A stretch of 11,286 bases of DNA from Bacteroidales bacterium. Lineage in GTDB: Bacteria; Bacteroidota; Bacteroidia; Bacteroidales; UBA932. Location of the stretch: positions 1-11,286 of the forward strand of contig JAEDLO010000054.1 in assembly GCA_016295245.1 (NCBI GenBank), given 5' to 3'. Made by a program: the position numbers and the translations under genes. Below are positions 1 to 6,235 of this stretch, piece after piece; position 1 is the stretch's first letter, and each line of letters begins with the position of its first letter. A model generated the notes under the pieces. It saw nothing but the letters and a program-made list of their open reading frames with translations, was not told where the DNA came from and ran no database searches.

Positions 1-40
1 CTTCGCACTCTCTGTCGAAGAACTCGCCCTTTCCTGTCAA

Positions 41-100
41 TCACCTGCGCACCCAGGATGCCTCAGAAGTACTTCTAGCAGGGGTCACCCGCGCAGGTGA
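41..100. repeat. 60-bp inverted-end repeat, unit 1
   Basis: This is the first of four 60-bp units. It starts with TCACCTGCGC and ends with the exact reverse complement GCGCAGGTGA, so the ends form a 10-bp stem. The interior holds a second, 12-bp palindrome, AGAAGTACTTCT, at 65-76. It differs from unit 4 at 6 positions and from unit 3 at 14, with all differences in the middle 40 bases while the 10-bp arms are invariant. The base just 5' is TGTCAA, which also precedes unit 3. No coding function is visible. I read it as an extragenic palindromic repeat; I do not recognise the family. Confidence 0.9.
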
Positions 101-113
101 GGGCTTAATGGTC

Positions 114-173
114 TCACCTGCGCACCCAGTGTGCCTCACAGGTACTTCTGAGAGGGGTTAACCGCGCAGGTGA
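114..173. repeat. 60-bp inverted-end repeat, unit 2
   Basis: Same 60-bp architecture as unit 1, 13 nt downstream of it (spacer GGGCTTAATGGTC). The 10-bp arms are identical to those of the other units. An inner inverted repeat CTCA/TGAG sits near the centre. It differs from unit 4 at 5 positions and from unit 3 at 8. Its 5' arm can also pair with the 3' arm of unit 1: GCGCAGGTGAG (91-101) and CTCACCTGCGC (113-123) are perfect complements around an 11-nt loop, giving an alternative fold. Confidence 0.9.
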
Positions 174-239
174 GTAACAAAATTTGATCGAGGGCCCGTT
201 AGAACTAGGTCTGAGCGGGGTGGCGGTGCTTCTTGTCAA

Positions 240-299
240 TCACCTGCGCACCCAATGTGCCTCAGACACCATTCTGAGAGGGGTTGACCGCGCAGGTGA
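240..299. repeat. 60-bp inverted-end repeat, unit 3
   Basis: Third unit, exactly 199 bp after unit 1. The arms are invariant. The centre is the most diverged of the four, but it keeps pairing as CTCAGA/TCTGAG around a 6-nt loop, where unit 1 has a different palindrome at the same place. The maintenance of a central inverted repeat despite sequence change suggests that the folded form matters; this is inference from only four units. Confidence 0.9.
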
Positions 300-312
300 G
301 GGCTTAATGGTC

Positions 313-372
313 TCACCTGCGCACCGAGGATGCCTCACAGGTACTTCTGAGAGGGGTCACCCGCGCAGGTGA
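313..372. repeat. 60-bp inverted-end repeat, unit 4
   Basis: Fourth unit, following unit 3 by the same 13-nt spacer that separates units 1 and 2. Arms are invariant; inner CTCA/TGAG inverted repeat as in unit 2. At internal positions 17-18 and 46-48 it carries the same variants as unit 1, whereas units 2 and 3 share the other state. The pairing of GCGCAGGTGAG (290-300) with CTCACCTGCGC (312-322) recreates the inter-unit hairpin seen between units 1 and 2. Confidence 0.9.
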
Positions 373-400
373 TTGACAAAACTCTACCGAGGACCAGTCA

Positions 401-448
401 GAGGTGTGCCAGAGGGGCTGAGGCGAAGGCGGAGGTGTGCCAGAGGGG
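401..448. repeat. 17-bp direct repeat, 31-bp period
   Basis: GAGGTGTGCCAGAGGGG occurs at 401-417 and again, unchanged, at 432-448. The 14-nt stretch between them is purine-rich. The first copy lies within the third partial copy of the 199-bp repeat, so this looks like a local duplication at its edge. No coding function is apparent. Confidence 0.75.
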
Positions 449-790
449 AGAAGGCGGAGGTGGTGGCGGAGGCGCGGAGGCGGTCAAGGAGGGGAAGGGT
501 TAGCGGGGCACGGCGAGTCGCGGCGGTGCTGCGGAGCAGCAGGACGGCGATGTCTGACGACGGTTGGACGCGACCGCCAGGGAGCGGCCAAGACGGAGGA
601 GTCCGCCATCCAGCAGACGAGACGGATGCCACGCCCTTTCCCGACGTTAGCCCCGCGCCCCGCCGGCACCCGCCGCGGCAACAAAAATGCCACAGAAGGG
701 CCACAGCAGCAGAAAGGCCTACGCCGCTGAAGGGCCGTAGCGAAAAGAGGGGACGAGGGTCGCTGCAAGGCCAACGCCGCTTCGGAGCTC
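449..790. other. Non-coding GC-rich stretch, G-rich on plus strand
   Basis: No convincing gene is seen in this stretch. Open frames exist on both strands, but their translations are dominated by Arg, Gly, Pro and Ser and show no family motif. One of them runs on into the fucosidase gene on the opposite strand, and another starts in the terminator stem. Long open frames are expected by chance in such GC-rich DNA. Positions 454-486 are especially rich in GG steps (GGCGGAGG, GGTGGTGGCGG), which could form two-layer G-quadruplexes on the plus strand. It lies beyond the terminator of the fucosidase operon. Confidence 0.55.
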
Positions 791-800
791 CGCACATTAT

Positions 801-839
801 ACAGAAAGAGGCCGACCCTATTTGTCGACCTCTTTCTGT
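801..839 (-). terminator. Hairpin terminator of the guaB operon, possibly bidirectional
   Basis: The arms 801-816 and 824-839 form a 16-bp stem with a single C-A mismatch (812/828) and a 7-nt loop. The outer part pairs ACAGAAAGAGG with CCTCTTTCTGT, so on either strand the 3' arm is U-rich. It begins 35 nt beyond the stop codon of the fucosidase gene. On the minus strand there is no long U-tract after the stem; the U-rich arm itself must serve, an arrangement I regard as common in Bacteroidales terminators. A weaker 5-bp hairpin (843-858) lies between it and the stop. Confidence 0.8.
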
Positions 840-873
840 TTCAAGCACTCAAATGCTTTCGGAACAAGATGGG

Positions 874-2529
874 CTAGCGCAGCGTGATTTTGAAGACAAG
901 AGCTTCTTCTGCAGGGATGCAAGTTGGCTTTGAGATGACAAGACTGTCATCATTCTGGGTCCAGCTGATAGTCTCGCTGCTGCCAAGAACCGAGATAGAC
1001 TTGATCTTGAACTTATTGTACTCAGTCTTCCGTCCCAGACTCTTGATTACAACGTCAGCTTCAGGTGCACCGAAAACAGTAGCATAGATCAGTTTCTCTC
1101 CCTTCGCATTGAAACGCACATCCTGCGGACCGAGATTCTGCTTATTTTCATTGAAGCCCTGAGCATTGATAGGATTGCTGCTCTCAGCAACCGGACCCTC
1201 TCCAAAAATCTTCCACGGACGGGTATCATAAATACTCTCGGAATTGATTTTCATCCAGGCTCCGATACGCTCGACAATCTGTCTCTCAGTCTTGTCCATC
1301 GAGCCGTCACCGCGCAAAGGAATATTCAGCAGCAAGTTGCCGTTCTTCGAAACGACATCCACAAGCATTGCGATAACCTTCGCAGAAGACTTATAGCGGT
1401 CCTGATAATAGGTGTGCTTGTCATAATGCCACTGTCCGATGCAGGTACAGGTCTGCCAAGGAAGCGGATTGATATTGTCCGGAGCACCGCGCTCCACATC
1501 CCAGACTATGGTTTCCTTCTGCCAGTCATTGAGAACCTTGCCGGTAACGACACAATTGACCTTGCCGCCGTTCTGGCTGGCATTGCGGTTATAATAGTGG
1601 GCAACGATATTGAGTCCCGCATCCGTTACAGGCCAGAGCGGAAGATAAGTATCGTCAAAATATATGATGTCAGGATTGTAGTCATTGATGAGCTGAACCG
1701 TCCTATTATAGAACTTGTCTGTATATTTCTGGTCGGGAGGAGTAACCCTGTCGAGTTCCCAATCCCAGGAGCGGTTATTCTTGCTGAGCGGATGAGACTG
1801 TTCGTAGAGTTCCTGAGGATCAAGGCCTTCCCACCATTTGCCCTTGCCGTCTTCCTTGGTCAGCACTCCGTCATAAGGCACGCCCTTCAGCGGCCCGGCT
1901 GCGTCGCTGCCGCGGCTGGTCTCATACCAGCACCAGGCGTGAGCCGCGTGAACGCTCACACCGAAAGGAAGGTCATACTTGCGGCAAGCCTCAGCCCACT
2001 CGCCTATGATGTCGCGCATAGGTCCTATCCTGGTGGAATTCCACTCTTGATAACGGCTGTCATAAAGGTCAAAGTTGTCGTGATGGTTGGCAAGAGCCAT
2101 AAAATAGCGGGCGCCTACTGACTTGTAAAGCTTTACAAGGCTGTCGGGTTCAAACTTGTCGGCTTTCCAGTCAGGAAGCCAGTCCTTGAATCCGTACTCT
2201 GAAGGATGGCCCTTGGTATCAAGCTGATATTTATAGGCCTGATCACTGGAGATATACATTTTCCTGGCGTACCAGTCACCATCTTCAGGCTGGCACTGTG
2301 GTCCCCAGTGGGCCCAGATGCCGAACTTGGCATCGCGGAACCATTCAGGGCACTCGTAAGCCGAAAGGCTTTCCACATCAGGGGTGAACGCCCCTTCACA
2401 TACAGGCTCCCTGGACGTGTCGGTCTTTACGACAAAGTCGGGATGCTTCAAATACACAGGGTTCTCCTGGGCATCAAGCAACACTGCGCAGCTCAGCAGC
2501 GCAGCAACAATGGTCATTAGTGTTCTCAT
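874..2529 (-). CDS. Secreted alpha-L-fucosidase, GH29
   Basis: Predicted retaining exo-enzyme that releases L-fucose from glycans outside the cytoplasm. The 551-residue protein begins with a signal peptide (hydrophobic residues about 4-18, likely cut after Ala20 in LDA-QE). A lipoprotein cut before Cys14 is less likely because the hydrophobic stretch continues past it. The GH29 barrel shows FGIWAHWGP (69-77), the HHD motif (149-151) and a strand ending in YFDD, where Asp292 is the likely nucleophile. The C-terminal part from about 435 should be the beta-sandwich domain. I chose the ATG 8 nt after the preceding stop; the in-frame TTG at 2565 would overlap the upstream gene and push 12 residues ahead of the signal peptide. 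It is last in the guaB operon, with no promoter of its own visible and no SusCD genes in the window. The acid/base residue cannot be assigned from sequence alone, so linkage specificity is open. Confidence 0.9.
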   Translation of the reverse strand: MRTLMTIVAALLSCAVLLDAQENPVYLKHPDFVVKTDTSREPVCEGAFTPDVESLSAYECPEWFRDAKFGIWAHWGPQCQPEDGDWYARKMYISSDQAYKYQLDTKGHPSEYGFKDWLPDWKADKFEPDSLVKLYKSVGARYFMALANHHDNFDLYDSRYQEWNSTRIGPMRDIIGEWAEACRKYDLPFGVSVHAAHAWCWYETSRGSDAAGPLKGVPYDGVLTKEDGKGKWWEGLDPQELYEQSHPLSKNNRSWDWELDRVTPPDQKYTDKFYNRTVQLINDYNPDIIYFDDTYLPLWPVTDAGLNIVAHYYNRNASQNGGKVNCVVTGKVLNDWQKETIVWDVERGAPDNINPLPWQTCTCIGQWHYDKHTYYQDRYKSSAKVIAMLVDVVSKNGNLLLNIPLRGDGSMDKTERQIVERIGAWMKINSESIYDTRPWKIFGEGPVAESSNPINAQGFNENKQNLGPQDVRFNAKGEKLIYATVFGAPEADVVIKSLGRKTEYNKFKIKSISVLGSSETISWTQNDDSLVISKPTCIPAEEALVFKITLR

Positions 2530-2537
2530 AATGTGTG

Positions 2538-3371
2538 TTATTTGGATAATTTTTGCAAAGTCCAATCGGCCTTGATTTTGTCTATGATAGCTGTAACTAT
2601 CTCATAGACAGGAGAATCCTCAGTATAGACGGCAGGGGCGGTGAAAGCCACCCTGCCCTGGCGCTTGAGTTTGCGCGCCGTAGCCTTCTTGCGATCGTTC
2701 TCAGGGTCATAGACAGCTATGCTGTGACCTCCGAACATACCGACTATCTTCATACAAGGGACATCAGTATCTCCGTCCCCGAAATATATCATATGGGAGA
2801 AAGGAACCCTCTTCTTGTCATCAGCAATCGAATCATTTACCTGCTTGTTGTCACGGGCGCTGAAGATGCCTTTGCTGATTTTGAAGAGAAACTGGGTCTT
2901 GGCCGTATAATCAACCGCGATGCCGGGCCATTCCGCCTCACCTTGCTCGTTGTAGATGAACGAACCGGCATAGACGTGCTTGAACTCCCCCGCTATCGAA
3001 CAGCCTTCAACTATCTCTTTCAGGCCCGAAGAGTTGATGTAGTGTTCGATGACCAGGCCGTGCTCGCGCCCGTAGCGGTTGATAAGGCCGAACCACTGCC
3101 TGACTCCCTCAAAGAGTTCCACATTGGCCCCGAAGCGCATAAAATCCTCGCGACGGAGCTTGATGCCGTTGGCCTTGGCCTCATCGAACATCATCTTCAT
3201 ATACGAAAGGACATTCGAGGCATCCTGGCCGACTGCGAGTTTGTCACTCATCGCCCAGAACTCCGGCGCCGTCTTGCCGACAGCCTGGATGAAGCCGAAT
3301 TCCTGCATATTGCCGGGAGAAAGAGTCCCGTCAAAATCGTAAATCAGCGCTACTATGGGTTTCTTTCTCAT
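2538..3371 (-). CDS. HAD-superfamily phosphatase, substrate unknown
   Basis: A 277-residue cytoplasmic protein with all four HAD motifs: DFDGT (nucleophile Asp12, acid/base Asp14), Ser114/Ser115 in INSSG, Lys158 in the TAK segment, and GDGDTD at 198-203 for magnesium binding. About 100 residues lie between motifs I and II, which fits a C1-type helical cap, so it resembles phosphoserine-phosphatase-like enzymes that act on small phosphorylated metabolites. No signal peptide or membrane segment is seen. Its ATG overlaps the stop of the permease gene in ATGA, suggesting translational coupling, and the fucosidase follows 8 nt later. Position in a GMP-synthesis operon makes a nucleotide or sugar phosphate plausible, but that is inference; the substrate cannot be read from the sequence. 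Confidence 0.88.
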   Translation of the reverse strand: MRKKPIVALIYDFDGTLSPGNMQEFGFIQAVGKTAPEFWAMSDKLAVGQDASNVLSYMKMMFDEAKANGIKLRREDFMRFGANVELFEGVRQWFGLINRYGREHGLVIEHYINSSGLKEIVEGCSIAGEFKHVYAGSFIYNEQGEAEWPGIAVDYTAKTQFLFKISKGIFSARDNKQVNDSIADDKKRVPFSHMIYFGDGDTDVPCMKIVGMFGGHSIAVYDPENDRKKATARKLKRQGRVAFTAPAVYTEDSPVYEIVTAIIDKIKADWTLQKLSK

Positions 3372-4690
3372 TGAGCCTTCTTATCTTCCTCCCCGTCGAA
3401 ATGATAGTCGTTGCCGGGGAGAATAATATTGAACAGAATACCGACGACGGCGGCGACTGCAAGGCCGCTCAATGAGGTGAAGCCGATGCGGACAGCGTCA
3501 TTGGCGCCATACTTTATACCCACTGCGAGCACAAGGATGAGGGCGGCGATGATGACATTGCGCGACCGGGTGAAGTCCACCCTGTTTTCAACGATATTGC
3601 GGACGCCGACAGCTGAAATCATACCGTAAAGGATAAGTGACACGCCTCCGATGGTCGCTGCCGGCATCGCGCCAATGAGGGCGGCGAACTTAGGGCAGAA
3701 TGCCAGGAGGATTGAGAAGATGGCCGCGAGGCGAATCACGCGGGGATCAAAGACTCTGGTAATGTTGAGCACGCCCGTGTTTTCGCCGTAAGTCGTATTT
3801 GCAGGTGCGCCGAAAAGCGAGGCGATGGCGGTTGCCAGACCGTCTCCCATAAGGGTGCGGTGCAGACCGGGATCCTCGAGGTAGTTCCTGTCTGTGGTCG
3901 AGGAAATAGCGCACATATCGCCTATGTGTTCAACCATCGTGGCGAGCGATATCGGCAGGATGGCGATGATTGATGCGACAATCAGACCCCAGTCAGGGCT
4001 TTTGAACACGGCTATGGCAGTATCCTCCCACTTGAACGGCAGGCCTATCCAGGCGGCATCCCTGACGGTCGAGAAGTCAACCTTTCCGAAAACAATGGCT
4101 ACAATGTAAGATGCCAGCACGCCCAGCAGGATGGGAACGATCTTGACCATACCCTTCCCCCAGATGTTCGCAATGACAATCACCGCTATCGCCACAAGGG
4201 CAATCGGCCAGTTCTGCGAGCAGTTCTGGATGGCGGAGCCGGAAAGGATGAGTCCGATGGCTATGATGATCGGTCCGGTCACAACCGGAGGGAAGAAGCG
4301 CATCACCTTTCTTGTTCCGAAGGCCGCGAAAAGGCCGGAAAGAACGAAATACATCAATCCTGCACAGAAAACTCCAATACAGGCATATGGAAGGGACTCC
4401 GACAACGCCAAGCCCTTTGCCAGCCCCATCTGGGTCACGGCCGCATAGCCTCCGAGGAATGCGAAGGAAGAGCCGAGGAAAGCCGGGACCTTTCCCTTAG
4501 TGCACAGATGGAAGATAAGGGTGCCGATACCAGCGAACAGGAGGGTTGACGAAACCGACAGCCCGGTAATCACCGGCACGAGGACGGTGGCGCCGAACAT
4601 AGCGAAGAGGTGCTGAAGTCCGAGAATGGTCATCCTGCCCACGCCAAGTGGCCTGGCATCATAGATTGCCTTGTAGTTGAGTTTTGCCAT
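3368..4690 (-). CDS. uraA: NCS2-family nucleobase permease, UraA type
   Basis: A 440-residue integral membrane protein of the nucleobase:cation symporter-2 family, usually 14 transmembrane segments in two inverted halves. The N-terminal half has QHLFAMFGATVLVP (26-39) and VPAFLGSSFAFLGG (68-81). The second half has EHIGD at 254-258 and NTTYGENTGV around Glu303. Glu254 and Glu303 correspond to E. coli UraA Glu241 and Glu290, which bind uracil. UraA His245 is replaced by Asp258. The TYGEN signature separates it from xanthine/guanine members, which usually carry a QNNG-type motif there, so uracil is the best guess for the substrate. It starts 18 nt after guaA and overlaps the HAD gene by 4 nt. 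The purine setting leaves a purine substrate possible. Confidence 0.88.
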   Translation of the reverse strand: MAKLNYKAIYDARPLGVGRMTILGLQHLFAMFGATVLVPVITGLSVSSTLLFAGIGTLIFHLCTKGKVPAFLGSSFAFLGGYAAVTQMGLAKGLALSESLPYACIGVFCAGLMYFVLSGLFAAFGTRKVMRFFPPVVTGPIIIAIGLILSGSAIQNCSQNWPIALVAIAVIVIANIWGKGMVKIVPILLGVLASYIVAIVFGKVDFSTVRDAAWIGLPFKWEDTAIAVFKSPDWGLIVASIIAILPISLATMVEHIGDMCAISSTTDRNYLEDPGLHRTLMGDGLATAIASLFGAPANTTYGENTGVLNITRVFDPRVIRLAAIFSILLAFCPKFAALIGAMPAATIGGVSLILYGMISAVGVRNIVENRVDFTRSRNVIIAALILVLAVGIKYGANDAVRIGFTSLSGLAVAAVVGILFNIILPGNDYHFDGEEDKKAQ

Positions 4691-4708
4691 AGCAATATTG
4701 AGTAATCT

Positions 4709-6235
4709 TTATTCCCACTCGATTGTTGCAGGCGGTTTTGATGAAATATCGTAAACTACGCGGTTGATGCCGCGCACCTTGCGGATAATCTCGTTTGAAA
4801 CCTCTGCGAGGAATTCATAAGGGAGGTGTACCCAGTCGGCGGTCATACCGTCAACAGAGGTCACGGCGCGAAGCGCAACAGTGTTCTCGTAGGTGCGTTC
4901 GTCACCCATCACGCCCACGCTCTGCACAGGGAGGAGTATGGTTCCGGCCTGCCATACCTGGTCATAAAGCTTCCACTCGCGGAGCTTTCCGATGAAGATG
5001 GCGTCAGCCTCCTGCAGGATGGCTGCCTTCTCGGGGGTCACCTCGCCGAGGATGCGGATACCCAGACCCGGGCCCGGGAAAGGATGGCGGCCGAGGATAT
5101 TCGGATCCAGGCCGAGGGCGCGGCCTACGCGGCGCACCTCATCCTTGAAGAGGAGGCGGAGCGGCTCCACAACCTTGAGGTTCATCTCCTTTGGAAGTCC
5201 GCCCACGTTGTGGTGGCTCTTGATGGTGGCAGAAGGGCCCTTGACCGAGCAGGACTCGATCACGTCAGGGTAGATTGTACCCTGAGCCAGCCAACGCGCA
5301 TCCTTGATAGTCTTGGCAACGGCATTGAATTCCTCCACGAAATCCTTACCGATGGACTTGCGCTTCTTTTCAGGATCCGTCACACCCTTGAGGTGCGAAA
5401 AGAAGCGGTCTGCCGCCTTCACACCCTTGACATTCAGGCCCATACCCTCGTATGACTTGAGCACGTCCTCGAACTCGTTCTTGCGTAGCAGTCCCGAATC
5501 CACGAAGATGCAGTGGAGGTTGGCTCCGATGGCGCGATGAAGCAGGAGGGCGGCAACGCTGGAGTCAACGCCACCGCTAAGGCCGAGGATGACCTTGTCG
5601 TCGCCGAGCTGCTCGCGCAGCTGTGCAACCGTGGCGTCCACGAAGTTCTCGGCGGTCCAGTCGCCCTTGCAGCCGCAGATGTCGATGACGAAATTGCGCA
5701 GCAGGTCGGTGCCCTTTTCGCTGTGGTGCACCTCAGGGTGGAACTGAATGCCCCAGGTCTGCTCGCCGGCAATCTTGAAAGCGGCGTTCTCCACGCTCTC
5801 GGTCGAGCCTATGATGCTGGCGTTCTCAGGAAGGCGGACGATGGTGTCGCCGTGAGACATCCATACGGTGGATTCAGCAGGCAAGCCCTTCATAAGCGGG
5901 TCGGAAGCGTCCTTGACGCTCAGGCGTGCCCTTCCGTATTCGCGGGAGCCTGCAGGAGCCACTTCGCCGCCGCCGTTCTGGGCAAGCCACTGGGCACCGT
6001 AGCATACTCCAAGCAGAGGGAGCACTCCCCTAATGCCTGTGAGATCAGGTTGCGGCGCGTCCGCATCGCGGACGGATGACGGGCTGCCGGAAAGGATTAC
6101 GCCGAGCAGGTCAGAGTCGATTGCGGGTATCTTGTTGTAAGGGTGGATTTCGCAATATACGCCGATTTCACGCACGCGGCGCGCAATCAGCTGGGTGTAC
6201 TGCGATCCGAAATCAAGGATAAGTATCTTATTCAC
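4709..6235 (-). CDS. guaA: GMP synthase (glutamine-hydrolysing)
   Basis: Converts XMP to GMP using ATP and glutamine, the last step of guanine nucleotide synthesis in the cytoplasm. The 508-residue protein has the class I glutamine amidotransferase domain first, with Cys78 in GVCYG and His166/Glu168 in FHPE as the catalytic triad. The ATP pyrophosphatase domain follows, with the PP-loop LSGGVDSS at 219-226. The C-terminal dimerisation domain ends in the family-typical KPPATIEWE. Length is normal. The start codon is GTG, not ATG: it lies inside the end of guaB, giving an 8-nt overlap (GTGAATAA), and MNKILILDFGSQYTQ follows at the expected N-terminus of the family. The purine-rich AAGAG just before it may aid initiation. 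Confidence 0.97.
   Translation of the reverse strand: MNKILILDFGSQYTQLIARRVREIGVYCEIHPYNKIPAIDSDLLGVILSGSPSSVRDADAPQPDLTGIRGVLPLLGVCYGAQWLAQNGGGEVAPAGSREYGRARLSVKDASDPLMKGLPAESTVWMSHGDTIVRLPENASIIGSTESVENAAFKIAGEQTWGIQFHPEVHHSEKGTDLLRNFVIDICGCKGDWTAENFVDATVAQLREQLGDDKVILGLSGGVDSSVAALLLHRAIGANLHCIFVDSGLLRKNEFEDVLKSYEGMGLNVKGVKAADRFFSHLKGVTDPEKKRKSIGKDFVEEFNAVAKTIKDARWLAQGTIYPDVIESCSVKGPSATIKSHHNVGGLPKEMNLKVVEPLRLLFKDEVRRVGRALGLDPNILGRHPFPGPGLGIRILGEVTPEKAAILQEADAIFIGKLREWKLYDQVWQAGTILLPVQSVGVMGDERTYENTVALRAVTSVDGMTADWVHLPYEFLAEVSNEIIRKVRGINRVVYDISSKPPATIEWE

Larger units (their letters stand above)
233..379. repeat. Paired-repeat cassette bounded by 17-bp inverted repeats
   Basis: Units 3 and 4 together form a 147-bp cassette bounded by a perfect 17-bp inverted repeat: TTGTCAATCACCTGCGC at 233-249 and its reverse complement at 363-379. 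The copy made of units 1 and 2 has the matching left border (TGTCAA at 35-40) but a degraded right border (GTAACAA after 173). Sequence just right of 173 and of 372 is also related (for example CGAGGgCCcGTtAGA against CGAGGaCCaGTcAGA), so the real repeat period is about 199 bp and a third partial copy seems to start at 373. Terminal inverted repeats make a small non-autonomous mobile element possible, but I see no target-site duplication. Confidence 0.7.

Noticed and set aside
41..372. Possible CRISPR array because of repeated 60-bp units
   Set aside because: The gaps between units are either an identical 13-nt spacer or 66 nt of related sequence, the units are too long and internally variable, and no cas genes are in the window.
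233..379. Invertible promoter or phase-variable switch based on 17-bp inverted repeats
   Set aside because: No promoter match was seen inside the cassette, no gene lies next to it to be controlled on either side, and no recombinase gene is in the window.
384..848. 154-residue open frame on the minus strand beyond the operon terminator
   Set aside because: Its start lies next to the terminator stem, which it would encode, and its composition reflects GC-rich DNA; no recognisable domain.
373..933. 186-residue open frame on the plus strand
   Set aside because: It is Arg-, Gly- and Pro-rich without any family motif, crosses the terminator hairpin and ends inside the well-supported fucosidase gene on the other strand.
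1414..2121. 235-residue open frame on the plus strand within the fucosidase gene
   Set aside because: It is the antisense shadow of a strongly supported GH29 gene and has no motif of its own.
2530..2565. Upstream TTG start for the fucosidase
   Set aside because: It would overlap the HAD gene by 28 nt and place 12 residues before a normal signal peptide; the ATG at 2529 fits better.
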